Of a DNA stretch of 64,000 bases, positions 1-11,674 are shown piece by piece (within the stretch, counting starts at the first letter, position 1; every line of letters starts with the position of its first letter). The position numbers and the translations under genes were made by a program. The stretch covers positions 3,234,001 to 3,298,000 of the forward strand of contig JAULJL010000039.1 of assembly GCA_030761205.1 (NCBI GenBank), in the 5' to 3' direction. Origin of the DNA: Fremontodendron californicum (Eukaryota; Streptophyta; Magnoliopsida; Malvales; Malvaceae). Under the pieces are notes generated by a model. That model was not told where the DNA came from. It searched no databases and saw nothing but the letters and a program-made list of their open reading frames with translations.

Positions 1-202
1 AACCAACAAATTAGAGCATCTAGTTAAACAAATTTAATATAAAATTGGATCAAATTTTATTTATGGTAAGACTTGAATTTAAAATCTTAAGTTTCAAAGC
101 TTTTTCTGTGCTAATATTATAATACTTAATAAGTGAAAGTAGAAAATATTTATTTATATTCTCATTGAACCACTCTAAGAGATAATAAATAAGAGTTAAA
201 AC

Positions 203-633
203 TAGTGATTAAAAAATCGGATTAGACCGGTCGATCAGATCGGTTGAATTGGAAATCGATGATCAGTTCGGTCCGGAGGATATATTAGAATCGGATTTTT
301 ATTGAACCGGTAAACAATCGGTTCAAACGGTTAAAAATTGTTAAAAAACCAGATTGAACCGATAAAAAACCGGTTTTCTATGTATTTTTATATATTTTTT
401 AAAAATTTTATTTATAATTAATAAGATTTGAACCTCTAACCTCTTCGTATTAGACTAAAGACCATACCATTAAGCCAAATTCATTTTTTTTGTTAATTAT
501 TAACTATATTTAATATATATTTAGTGTTTAAATATTTAATAAATGAGTTTTATCGAACTGGCCGGTCCAACCGGTTGGATCGAGAATCGGAGGTCTAACC
601 GGTTCGACCTTCGATCATGTTTTTTTAACATTG
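203..633. mobile_element. hAT-like MITE with internal tRNA-like segment, copy 1
   Basis: An element of about 430 bp, rich in ACCGGT-type motifs, whose ends are inverted (5' agtgattaaaaaatcgg; 3' end, reverse-complemented, caatgttaaaaaaacatg). It is flanked by the direct repeat gttaaaac(t) at 195-203 and 634-642, which reads as an 8-9 bp target duplication. On the - strand at about 428-474 it has a tRNA-like pair, tggcttaatggta (A-box-like) and ggttcaaatc (B-box-like). Copies lie at 18626-19043, 43019-43450 and, decayed, about 60003-60358. The hAT assignment rests on duplication length and end sequence. Confidence 0.75.
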
Positions 634-642
634 GTTAAAACT

Positions 643-994
643 CGAGTTTAGTTCAATTGATTCATGCAATCACGCTTAAAAAATGACATCGAGTAGATCT
701 TGATTCAAATCCAAATACTTACAACGTTTTCTCCTATTTTTAAATTGCGATCTCGTCTGTATAAAAAAAAAAAAAAAAAAACTAGAGCCTCTTAGTAGTG
801 AAAAGGCCAAAGGAAATTAGGATTTCTATTTTTTTTTTCTTTCCAATCCATTTTCAATTTTTTGTTTAATAGAATGTTTGATTAATGATTTGTTTAAATG
901 TCTTTTTCACACATAATATAACTTCGAGTCGTAGTGAATAGAAATTTCATAAAGATTTTAAGTTTAATCAAATATTCAATAGTGCCTATTCTCT

Positions 995-1040
<46 letters not shown>

Positions 1041-1769
1041 CTTGTTGTGTGTACGTAAACCAAGTGCTATTACAAAACCAAAACAATATGAATGTAAGTG
1101 TTTCTCTCTTAAATTGGTATTAGTGTGTTTCACTGTTTACAAATTTTTTGGTATTATAAATATAACTCACAAATATTTATGTACAAATATGATTTCTTAT
1201 TTTAAAAGTTATTTAAACTTTTACCATAATATCTCTTTGAGATTTTGTTACTTTTAGAGAAAGAAGAAGAAAAAAAATTTCTTAATTTTTAATTTGTATC
1301 CAAATAAATTTTTAATTTGTATCCAAATAAATTTTTAATTTGTATCAAATAAGTCTTTAATCTTTAATTTGTACCTAAATAAACCCTTAATATAAATAAA
1401 ATTTTTATTTGGAATAAGGATTTATTTAGGTATAAATTAAAAGATAAAATTTTATTTGGATATAATAAAAATATATGATCTTACTTAAAATAATTCAAAA
1501 ACTTTTTTAAAAATTTAACCTAAAAAGAACTATGTAAATGGGTGTCTAAGTGTCAAACTTGAAAAAAAAATAAAAAAATCCAAACTCTAAAGTTGTTAAT
1601 AAAATGAAGAAGAGGCCCTACACCTCATAAGCAGTTGCTGTTGTGGACCTGACTTAGGTTCAGAAGATCAGCCCACTAATTAAAGCAGCTCCGAAATCCA
1701 CTTGGCAAATGGCAACCCAAAATGTAAAACACCCATCTTCTTATCTTCTTCTCCTTTGTTATTAGCCCT
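643..1769. other. AT-rich noncoding stretch with poly-T and 23-bp repeats
   Basis: No gene is visible. It contains a 43-base T run at 998-1040, and about three copies of a 23-bp unit built on tttttaatttgtatcc at about 1283-1350, followed by decayed copies and an inverted relative near 1420-1445. Open reading frames over the T run are poly-Phe or poly-Lys artefacts. From about 1610 to 1790 base composition becomes more even, as at the start of a transcription unit, but no exon can be supported. Confidence 0.6.
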
Positions 1770-2188
1770 AATCTCCATAACAATATCTTATTATTATCGG
1801 CCTTGAAAAGTGGTGAGTAAGAAGTTTGAGTTCGATTTGAATTCGTGATTCGAAATTCGATTCGAATTTGATTGAGTTTAATTTTTAAAATTTGAATTCA
1901 ATTCGAGATAAAAATCGAACTATTTGAACTCGCTTGATTAGGTTCATTTATTTAATAAAAAAAATAAGCTCGATTCTTATGCTCGACTTCAAACTCAATT
2001 ATTTATACTCGAATTTGAGCTCAAATTAAAATTTATTTTAATATTAATTAAAAATAATAAAAATATATATTATATATAAAAAAATTCAATTACGAACTAC
2101 TTGAATTTGGACATTAAAATATTTAAACTCAGACATTAGCCAATCTCCATAACAATATCTTCTCATCTCGCCTTTGAAAAGTGGTGCG
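1770..2188. repeat. 47-bp direct repeat flanking a 325-bp insertion
   Basis: The segment aatctccataacaatatct followed by ccttgaaaagtggtg occurs at 1770-1817 and again at 2142-2188 with a few changes. Between them lies about 325 bp of AT-rich DNA with many ttcgaatt and gagttcgaa motifs. Either this is a local duplication or an insertion with an unusually long flanking duplication. No transposon ends were recognised. Confidence 0.55.
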
Positions 2189-2622
2189 TGCAAACTTTTT
2201 TTTTTTTTGGATAGCGCACTTCCTTCAATTGGCACGAATTTCAATTTTTCCTTACTTGAAAAGGACTGCCTTTTTCATTTGTTCTTTTTCTTGGTTTCTT
2301 GTTTGTTGTTTCAAATTAGAATGACAATTACTGAGAGAATTAGATATTATAAAATAAGATAAAACACCAAAATATCTGGCGTTTGCACGGATGAAAAAAA
2401 CTAGGGAGAATTTAAAAAACATACTCTCTACGTATGAATAATTGTTTATTGGTTTAATAAGTTAAAATAATTTGTAAAAAGAAAATAAAAAATTAAGAAA
2501 TTGTTAGAAAAAAAATTACAAATACAAAATTACCAAAATCCCCCCTTCCCATTCTTCTCCTCTTCCAGACCCTTCCCCATTTTTTTCCTCTCAAATTCTC
2601 ATACCCTGTATTTTTCTCGACA

Positions 2623-3336
2623 ATGAGATTCAAAATAGCCCAGGATGCTGTTCGTGGGTTAACATACTTACACAAAGAATGGATTTCCAGGTATGATGCT
2701 ATTAACTTTTCATACGCACTTGACATTTGAATGATAATAACTGTACTTTTTACATTTTGCATACCTACAATTAACGGGGATTAGCATACCTACACGAAGG
2801 GATTTCAGTTGTTTTAATAGATTTAGTTCAGGTAAAAAGGTTTTCGTTTTAATAGCCAAATTTTACATTTTTTTCTCTATTGTTTTAACTTGTTGATTTG
2901 ATCAGCTGGAGCATGTTGAATTCTGTGTTTTTCTTGGGTTTGTTTCCAAGTTTGATCTGATACATCTATGGTTGTTTTGGGGTGTTTAATTGATTTAGAT
3001 GGTTTATCAATTTATTTATCTTTTAGCTTTGAGTTTTTTTGGTTCTTTGATGAATGGTTAGTTTGTGATTTTTTTGTTGGTAAAGTAGTTTGAATTTTAC
3101 CCAGATGAAGGAGCTAAGGAGTTATTTGGGGGATCTGCTTTTAGTTTAGGAACGCAGTTTTTCTAATTTTCTTGTAAATTCTTGTTCATCCATAATCGTT
3201 AATTTTCATGTAAGTTCTCATGCTTAGTCTCTTACACCACCCAAACCTCGTCAACTTGATTGGTTATTGTGATGATGCGGACCAACGCCTTCTTGTTTAT
3301 GCGTTTAGGATCATTTGGAGGATCACTTAGCAGCGG
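2623..3336 (+). pseudogene. Shuffled receptor-like kinase fragments
   Basis: Three short pieces read like parts of a plant receptor-like cytoplasmic kinase (RLCK-VII/PBL type). At 2623-2690 the frame gives MRFKIAQDAVRGLTYLHKEW, like the segment before the catalytic loop, and ends at a GT donor. At 2778-2808 a second version of the same region reads GLAYLHEGIS. At 3214-3336 the frame gives VLMLSLLHHPNLVNLIGYC then DDADQRLLVYAF, which is the N-lobe region ending in the hinge. A frameshift follows; the shifted frame (MRLGSFGGSL) resembles the usual FMPLGSLEDHL. The order is scrambled, because the N-lobe piece lies downstream of the later piece. There is no ATP-binding loop, HRD or DFG motif. I infer a dead, rearranged kinase copy. 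The exact subfamily is uncertain. Confidence 0.6.
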
Positions 3337-3897
3337 TTGAAAAAAATTTGGATTGAAAAAATGTGTTTAAAAAATTTGGTAAAAAAATATAGTTTAAAAT
3401 TTTTTAAGTATTTAGTATTGTTGTGAAAAAAGGGTGTGAAAAATTGAAATATAAAAAAAATATATGTTTAAAATAATAAAAGTGTAGAGATGTGAGAATA
3501 ATAAAGTTATTTTATTCAAAAGTCAATTTTTAAAATTTAAAAGTTATATTTTTTGGTTTTTTAAATTATTTTTTAAATCATGATTTTAACAAAAAAAATT
3601 ATTTTTTTATCTATTTAATATTGTATTTACGATTAAAAAACAAATTTTAACTTTAAAAGCTATAAAAAAATAATACTCCTTACACGGCAAGAGTGCCAGT
3701 CTTTTGGTGTTCATGATACTTCTGTCCTCTAGCTTTTGGTTTGATTGCACTATCAACTTGAAAACTGAATCACATACTTAGTATTAATTATAAAGTACTT
3801 TCATGTCAGTGGATATGCATGGCTGAACTATAAATTTTCAATTGAGTGAATTGCAATAGAAGGTTTGTAGTCTTTGTCGATACGTGATCTCAATTAC
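3337..3897. other. Noncoding, no recognisable feature
   Basis: AT-rich sequence between the kinase fragments and the large repeat, with runs of A and T. I see no exon, RNA gene or transposon end in it. Confidence 0.5.
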
Positions 3898-6800
3898 AGG
3901 GATTTGTTTGAGTGAGGAAAAACAGAAATAGAAAAAAAAATGATTTAATTCTTTTAGATTAAAATAAAAGATCGAAGATATAAAAATGGCTTCGTAAAAA
4001 GATATGAAATCGTCACTAATTTTTTTTAGCTAGGTGTGATCGATTATCTATTAAAATCGATTTTATAAAATATTTTAAAATTAATTAAAATATTTTAAAA
4101 ATCAATTTTAAGTCTGCGTTATAAATCAGAGAAAATCAAAGAATCGGGTTCGAGACTCGGTATGCGGGGAAGGATTAGCACCCACACAACGTCCGTATAA
4201 AATGGTACCTTATTAATCATGTGTTATCTCAAGTCTCGGTAAAAAATTGATTTTTAATTTAGTATGTCAAGTTAATTCTCAATTTTAAGAAAAATATTTT
4301 CATTTTTAATTGAAAATGATTCGGAATTTATTAATTCAAAATTTTTCTATATTTTCTGACAAAATCGACAAAATATAGAAATTTTTATTTATTTGGAAAA
4401 CTTTTTGAATCATTCTCGTTTTTTGAAAGAAAGATAATCCTTTATTAATGATAATTGATGATATTCCCTCCAGCAAACCCGGTAGAGAACCCATGAATTA
4501 TTTTAATTCGGGAATATCTTTTTTTTTTATTGAAAATCATTATCTTTTTTTTTTTTAATATTTAAAAAATGAATATGAACATGTATGACTTAAATAGAAT
4601 GACATAGCAAAGTCTAGATAATATAATACAACCTAAATGACATGACATAATTTAAATGACATAGTATATTCTAGATGAAATAAAAAAATCTTAAGTATCA
4701 TGGTATATTCTAAATGAAATAAAATAATTTAAATGACATGGCAATTTTAAATGATATAGCATATTTTAAATGACATGACATATTATAATTACTATAACCT
4801 AAATGACATGGAATATGATTTAAATGACAAGAAATGACATGAAACATAAAATAATGCTATCATAAAATATGCACGAAAATAAAATAAAAATGCATGAACA
4901 TAGTATATGCTAAATAATGTGAAAAGAATAAATAACTAAATAAAAAGCATAGGATAGCATGAAATATTCAAAAAAAATCATATAACAAACAATAATCATC
5001 ATAAAAGGTTAATCCAAATAATAATAATACCATAGCAAAAATATCATAGCAAAAATCACATATTAAATAAAATGCATGAACATGAAAAATGCAATGCATG
5101 AAAATGTATCTTTTCCTTTAATTAAGAAAATCCTTATATCGAAAAAGATATCCGGCTATCTTAGGAAAATATGTCAAATTAAATTTTCTAAAATCAAAAT
5201 ACTTTGTGATTATTTGAAAACAATTTTGAAGAAAAACTTGAATGAAGATTAAAACTCCTACCAAACCCTTTTAAAATGGCTCTAATTTCCTAAGTTTAAA
5301 ATTTCGGACTTGACCACCCTTAACCCGAGATTTATAAAATCATTTTTAAAGTTTAAAAAGGCTTAGAAACTATCCTAAGACAGTAGCTAAAGCTTCTAAC
5401 CAACCCTCTTTAAATGCCTTAGCCAATTTCAACCATTGTTTTTCTTTTAAATCCAAATCTGCCTCTACTGTCCGAATTTGACACATGATTTTTTAGCCTA
5501 TTTTTAAAAATTCAAAAAAATCTAAAAAGAATATTGGAGACTCAGAACATGTAAAATCACACGAGAAAAAATTGGCTTAATTTTTTTATTAAAGATGATT
5601 GCCAAGAAAAATCGGAGAAGTTCAAGTACTGGGTGAAAAAAAACTATTTTGTCAAAACATATTTTTTTGCCTTTGATAAAATCATTTAATAATCAAAGTA
5701 AAATTGTTGGAGATCATCCTAAAGACCTACAAACAATAGCTAAAACATTTAAAAACCTTGGACAAAAATTGGCTAAGTAAAAAAAATCACAAAGGTAGAA
5801 TAATCAATTTGACAACTCTTTAATTTTTCACAAGTATGCTCAAGAGAGCATGACTTTGAGCCATTAATTGGCCTAAGACATAAATCATGTGGCAATGACA
5901 TGGAATGCATGAACATACAGCAAATGAAATGTATGAAATGCATGGTCTAAAGCATAAATGGTAAAGAAAATGCATGACAATTCAAAATAACCTAAATGCC
6001 TAGCATGAGTTTGCATGGCAATAAATGCTATTCTAACTTAATATGCATGCAATGCTTGATAATGCAAATATGACTTGGATCTAATATGTTATGAATAAGC
6101 ATGAAAATGCTAATATAACCTAAGACCTAAGTAGCATAGCAATGCATAGCAATACCAATATGATTTAAGACCCAATATGCATGGCAATACCAATATGGCC
6201 TAGACCTAAAATGTAATGAAAATGCATAGCAATACTATGAATATACAATGACCAATGAACCTAATGCTAATATAGGAACAAACAGCAACTAATACACAAT
6301 TTCAAGATATGATAAGGCAAAGCATGTTATCTAAACAAAATGCAAATGCATGACAAGACAAGGAATGCATGAAGAGGCCGAATAGTCACATAGTACTCTA
6401 GTGCAATCCTATCTAGTAAATGGCACAAGAACATGACAAATCATATCAAGATACATAATGTCATGACATTTTTATAAGCATATGACATACTAAAATAAAA
6501 ATGCACAAGCTCATGACATGGAAATGCAAACAAGTCAAGAAGCAAGATGAAAATGCACATGCAAGGCATATTAAATATCAAGATATGCTAACTCATGGCA
6601 TGGATTTGCAAACAAGTCAAGAAGCAAGATGAAAATGCACATATAAGGCATAGCAAAATGGAGTAGCCGAATGGTCATATGAACAAATATAAAAATGCAA
6701 ACATGTTTATAATATAAGACATGACACATGAAAAAAATGCACAATATGATTTCAATGAACACAATGGCCGAATCTACAAGGAAAAATTATTAAGTATGGA

Positions 6801-7624
6801 AAAGAAATATAGAAGCAAATATAGCATAGAAAATAATGTAAAGAACATATAAAAAATTAAGTATAGACATGCAAAGCAAATAACAAGCAAAACTAGTAAA
6901 TGAAACAAGGAAAGTTAAGCTCTATAGTTGGTATAAAATGGACATAGTCTCTCACCTAACAATAATCACTTGGTCTTGCCAAGATCATGAAGCCTTTTCA
7001 TTTCAAAAATCATAAAATAAATCATGCTAAACAACAAAATTAATGTGAGCTTCATGGTAGGAAAAAATGGGCATAGCCTCTCCCCTAACCATGGTCACTT
7101 GGTCTTGTCAAGATCATGTACCCATTTCAACCTTTTTGCTTCATCTTTTCGTAAAAAAATCAGAATATAAAAGACTTAAACAAACCTTCTAAAAATCATT
7201 TTATCCACAACAACATGCAAGGAAGAAAAAAAGAAAAAACCAAGGCAAACAAACATGCCATATTCGGCCAAAGCAAGAACTATGTAAAAAAAATTGTTTT
7301 CAACCATTTTGATGAAGAAGAAGAGATGAAAACTTAAGTAAACATTTAAAAAAAACTTTATTTCTATGAAAAATGTAGTAGGAAAACAAGATAGAAAATC
7401 AAGAAATCATCATGAAAAACAAGAAGAAAGCTATGCTAGAGCTTGGTAAAGATCAAGCTCTTCTATTGAAAACTTTTTTTTTCTTTCTTTCCAAAACCTT
7501 TTCTTTGCTAAATTAGCTACTGTTTTCAGCCTTCCAACTTATGAAAAAATGAAATCATCTCCCCCTCTAATGGCTTGGCCGAATGGCCCTCCAACCCTTG
7601 GATGGAATTTACCCTTTTTCTCCT

Positions 7625-8010
7625 CCAATCTTGGCCTTTAGATTAAGATATTTTGATGATAACATAAAAATGTCATCTTGCCAATTGATAGCAGCCCTTA
7701 AGATGTGTACTCAGCCCTTGTAATAACCTCAGCCCTTAGATGCAAAAGAGGACCAATCCCATGCACTCCCTTGCTTGCCCTTTGAGTGCCTACCCTTGGA
7801 TGAGTTGTGCTCTTCCATTCTTGGTCATTGGATGAGGACAACATAAAAATGAAATCTTATAGATTAAATACAGCCCTTAACATGTATACTCAGCCCTTGT
7901 AGATGGCCTAAGCCATTGGATGAAAAGAAACAATCTCATGCATTCCCTTGCTTGGCCGAATGGATGCTTACCTTTGGATGAATTGTGCTCATCTTTTTTC
8001 TTCCATTCTT
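7625..8010. repeat. Imperfect 177-bp tandem duplication
   Basis: The string catgcactcccttgcttg near 7760 returns as catgcattcccttgcttg near 7937. Between them are parallel copies of cagcccttaa, tactcagcccttgta and cttccattcttgg. A third, weaker unit precedes them. Short open frames on both strands here are by-products of the repeat. Confidence 0.65.
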
Positions 8011-8339
8011 GGCCGTTAGATGAGGGTTCTTTCATGACAAATAAAAATTTCATCTTGGCATTTAAACTTGGCCATTGGATGGTGCATTCAACTTTCCTAC
8101 AAGGCACCCAAGCCATTGGATGAAGGGGGGATATTTTCATGGTATTGATGTAGCTGTGAGCTTGATAGTGACTAAGAAATTAAATTGATCAAGCTTCCTT
8201 CTTCTCCTCTATGCTGGCAGATTAAAGGAGGTAAAATCCCAGCAATTCCTTCTTCTTTCATATTTTCTTTAATTACAAATTTGCCATTTTTGGTTTATTC
8301 GGTAAAATGACCTTTTTGATCCCCGAACCTAAATAAATA

Positions 8340-8940
8340 GCAAACGGACTCCAAATTCAACTTTTCTTTTTTCAATACTTCCTAAATAATAAAAAATTGA
8401 ATTATGAAAGTTTTCAAAATTTTTCGAGTCCATTTTCTATTTATTTTGGATTTATTTCCAAAATTGCCCCTTTTATGCACCCGAACTTTACCATTTTTTA
8501 AACGAACTCCAAATCCAGATTTTTCTTCACCAATCTCTTCCAAATAATTTAAAAATATGATCTGAAAGTTTTCATAATTTTTGGAGCTCATTTGCGATTT
8601 TGTTGGGATTTATATGCTTGAAATACTGTATAGGGGATCCGGATTTGGTCATTTTGCAAGCGAACTCCAAATCAAATTTTCTTTCGCCAATCTCTTCCAA
8701 ATAATTTAAAAATGAGATCTGCATATTTTCAAAATTTTTGAAACTCGTTTGCTATTTTTCCGGGATTTATCCTGTTGAATTTTTACATAAGGGACCAGGG
8801 ACTTGGCCATTTTACAAATGAACTCTGAATCAAGATTTTCTTTCGCCAATTTCTTTGAAATAATTTAAGAATCAGATTTGAAAATTTTCAGAATTTTTGG
8901 AGTTCATTTGCTATTTTTCTCAAAATTTTCAATTTTGCCC
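8340..8940. repeat. Four imperfect 158-bp tandem units
   Basis: The landmark gaactccaaatc recurs at about 8346, 8503, 8661 and 8820 (spacing 157-159). Each time it is followed by ttcttt..ccaatctcttcc and aaataatttaaaaat, then by a ttttcaaaatttttggagtt-type block. This is a degenerate tandem array inside the large noncoding repeat. Confidence 0.75.
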
Positions 8941-9540
8941 TTTTACCTCTGAAATCCGATTTTGCTCAAAACAAGTCCGATTTTCAGATTTCAAACTGAG
9001 GCTTAGGCTATTCTTGTTAATCATTCCTCATCAATTAGGGGCTTTAGTCCTACCGAATCGGGCCATTCTGTAATTCTTCCAAATTTCATCGAAATTCACC
9101 AAAAGCTCTAATTCTCGGTTTTCTTTCGAATGACTTTTCTATAAGTTTTTCTTTCAAGTAGCTTCTCCATTACCCGTAGTCAGTACTTATCTTTCATTTG
9201 GAACCTTCAATTTCGACCAATTTGATCGTTTAAGCACTTTTCCCCAAACTTCCCGAACTAGGATTTTCTTTCTATTGAATCTCCGTAACCCAACTTCCGA
9301 ACTCCATATCTTTCAATGTAGACCTCGGATTATCAAAATTCTTTCATCATCTTTCAATTGAACTTCAAACCTTGATTTTGAAAGTGGGTTGACTTTTTCT
9401 GTTTGCTTTCTTAGAATAAATCTCGGAGTACCACCTACAGGATGAGAAAAGCCTGTTAGCATTCTGAAACATCAATTCAGGAAGAAAACGTACCTGATTT
9501 AGGGATCCGGACAAAATTAGGTGTCTACAGTCTTAATTAC

Positions 9541-11674
9541 CGATTTATTTAGTGATAAAGCAGCATTGGATTGACTTTGGTATAACAATACTTACTTCTA
9601 TAGTGGTCCTTTAACATGTGATTAAGAGTTAATGCCTGTTAGAATAAAATTTCAAGATTTGTAGAAATGTAATGTAGGGAGAATGAATGCTTTTTGTTTC
9701 ACTAAACAAATGGTTTATTGCTAATTGTTTTTGGCTTCATCTATGCCACTAGACAATATATAACCATACATTACTTTGTAGGTATGCTAACCCACGAGCA
9801 GTATCATAGCAGTTGATATTGGACCTAGATTGAACGGGAAATACCAGCTCAAGTCCGTCCAATTTTTATGGCATCATAATAGTTATTTGCATACGAGCAG
9901 TTCCAGCTTTTGGCCTTTGGGATGAGATTTTGATGTGTTCCTTCCATTTCATGTGTTTTATTGATATATATGATAGCTAGAGCATTACTTGCCAAGCTTT
10001 GTTTTGATGATATATTTTCTTTTTTTTTCTTTTTTTTTTTGGGGATAATTGATGAAGATGTCATTCTTAATTCTATTATGAAACTTAGTTAATTTTAGGG
10101 TTTGGAACACATTAAAGCTTAATTGATTGGAATTTAGAACGAATTTGTTACTGATATGAAAATGTACATATAATTTTGTTAAATGTATATATAATTATGC
10201 TATATGTACATATTCTAATACTTCTACGTACATATAAGTTGACCTATTTTCTTGAAACTTTTCTTAATAAAGCTGTAATTTATATTATACTTCTATGTAC
10301 ATATTGTTAAATTACTATTTACTGGTGGAGAATAAGTGAAAAACTTGTAGTTATATGAAAGAATTAGATTATATCAACATGATCAATATTTAACGTCAAT
10401 ATTAACAGATAAATTTTTATATTAATAGAGCAATCGAGTTGGGGTTATAAAGTAATGCTATTATTTGCATTACATATCGCAACTAAATATTAGATTTCCC
10501 CTCTTGAATTTTATGATAAAGCTGGAGAAAAGATTAATGAAAGCTTCTTAGAATGAACCATTTGAAGGATAAGAGTTTAACATTTTCTTAAAAAAAGTAT
10601 CTTAGGTACATATTTTCTTTCATAATAGAATTCTTATATGTACATATTGCTATCAAATTAGTGTACAAGGAAAACATGAAAAAAAAAGTATTAAATAAAT
10701 ATCTATTGCCTCTTCTAGCATTTACTTTCTACCATCTCATTTGATAGTTTCATTCACTTTCACATAGCTTCTGCAACTATCTGGTTTTTTCAAGAGCAGC
10801 CTCCTACAGTAAAATTATCAGTTTTGGATTAGAAAAAGCAAAGAGAGGAAAAAAGAAGGAGAATTTCTTAAAATAAGACATGCACATAAGAAACAACTAT
10901 ATGTACATTTTACTATAAATATATGTATATTTAGCTTTTATAGTTAATACTGCAAGATCAGAAGCAGAGTTATATGTACATATACCTATAACAATATGTA
11001 CATTTAGCATACCTATATATACATTCAATATAACTATATGTACATTTTTAAAACAGTAACCAATTCTATCCTAAATCTCATTCAATTATGCATATAGGTT
11101 AAAATATCTTCCTTTTTAACTCAACCTAGGTTAGAGTTTAAACTTTAAAGGATCCAAATTTTATAACTATCTTTCAAATCTATTTTTACTAAATTTAAAG
11201 GACACTAGGACACACCTTCTTCCATACAAGCTACACCAAGATATATAGTTGTTTTATGTAAACCAGAAGAATGTTCATAAGCTCATAACTATTCCCTATA
11301 TGAAGAAATCTCTTAGAAAGGTGGAAAAAGTATTTGCAATGAGGGTAGAATATACCAAATTCAATACTTGCAGTTGATTCAGAACCCAATCAATGATAAG
11401 AGAAGGAAGAATCAATTCTTCTGCATGATGCCATTGCAAGAGCCGAACCACATACCACTTGGAATCAATGAGAAGAGAAGGAAGTATTTCCTATAGCTTT
11501 AATAGATTGTTAAGTTGCTATATCAGCATTAAATGCAAGAAAAAAAATATGTGATTGCAATTCATATACATTGGTTAGGCAACCATAGTTACCAACCACT
11601 TGCATGCAACACAACATCCACATACAAAGGATGTTGTAGCAAAACAAAAAAACAAAAGTAATGAATATCTAAAC
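9541..11674. other. Noncoding region with a TGTACAT palindrome cluster
   Basis: No gene recognised. Between about 10140 and 11050 the palindrome atgtacat, usually as tatatgtacatat, recurs roughly ten times, with further variants such as tacgtacata. A related block lies at about 15120-15200. The surrounding sequence is unremarkable AT-rich DNA. Confidence 0.5.

Larger units (their letters stand above)
3898..9530. mobile_element. Large noncoding repeat element (5.6 kb)
   Basis: A long stretch without coding capacity, closely related to 62105-64000. It is bounded by tctcaattac (3888-3897) and tcttaattac (9531-9540), a 10-bp direct repeat with one mismatch that could be a target duplication. No terminal inverted repeats or TG...CA ends are obvious. 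Modules in order: a conserved core at about 3990-4500 (gattagcaccc followed by aatggtaccttatta); 4560-6900, saturated with catgacat/aatgcatg-type words; an imperfect 177-bp repeat with ttggatga motifs at about 7625-8010; and four imperfect 158-bp units at 8340-8940 marked by gaactccaaatc. It ends in ggtgtctacag. A non-autonomous retroelement (LARD-like) or a non-TIR Mutator-like element both fit. Confidence 0.6.

Noticed and set aside
894..1257. Open frames on both strands over 998-1040
   Set aside because: They are translations of a T run (poly-Phe, poly-Lys) with no family resemblance.
7877..8140. Overlapping open frames on both strands
   Set aside because: They lie in the 177-bp repeat of the large noncoding element and have no protein motif.
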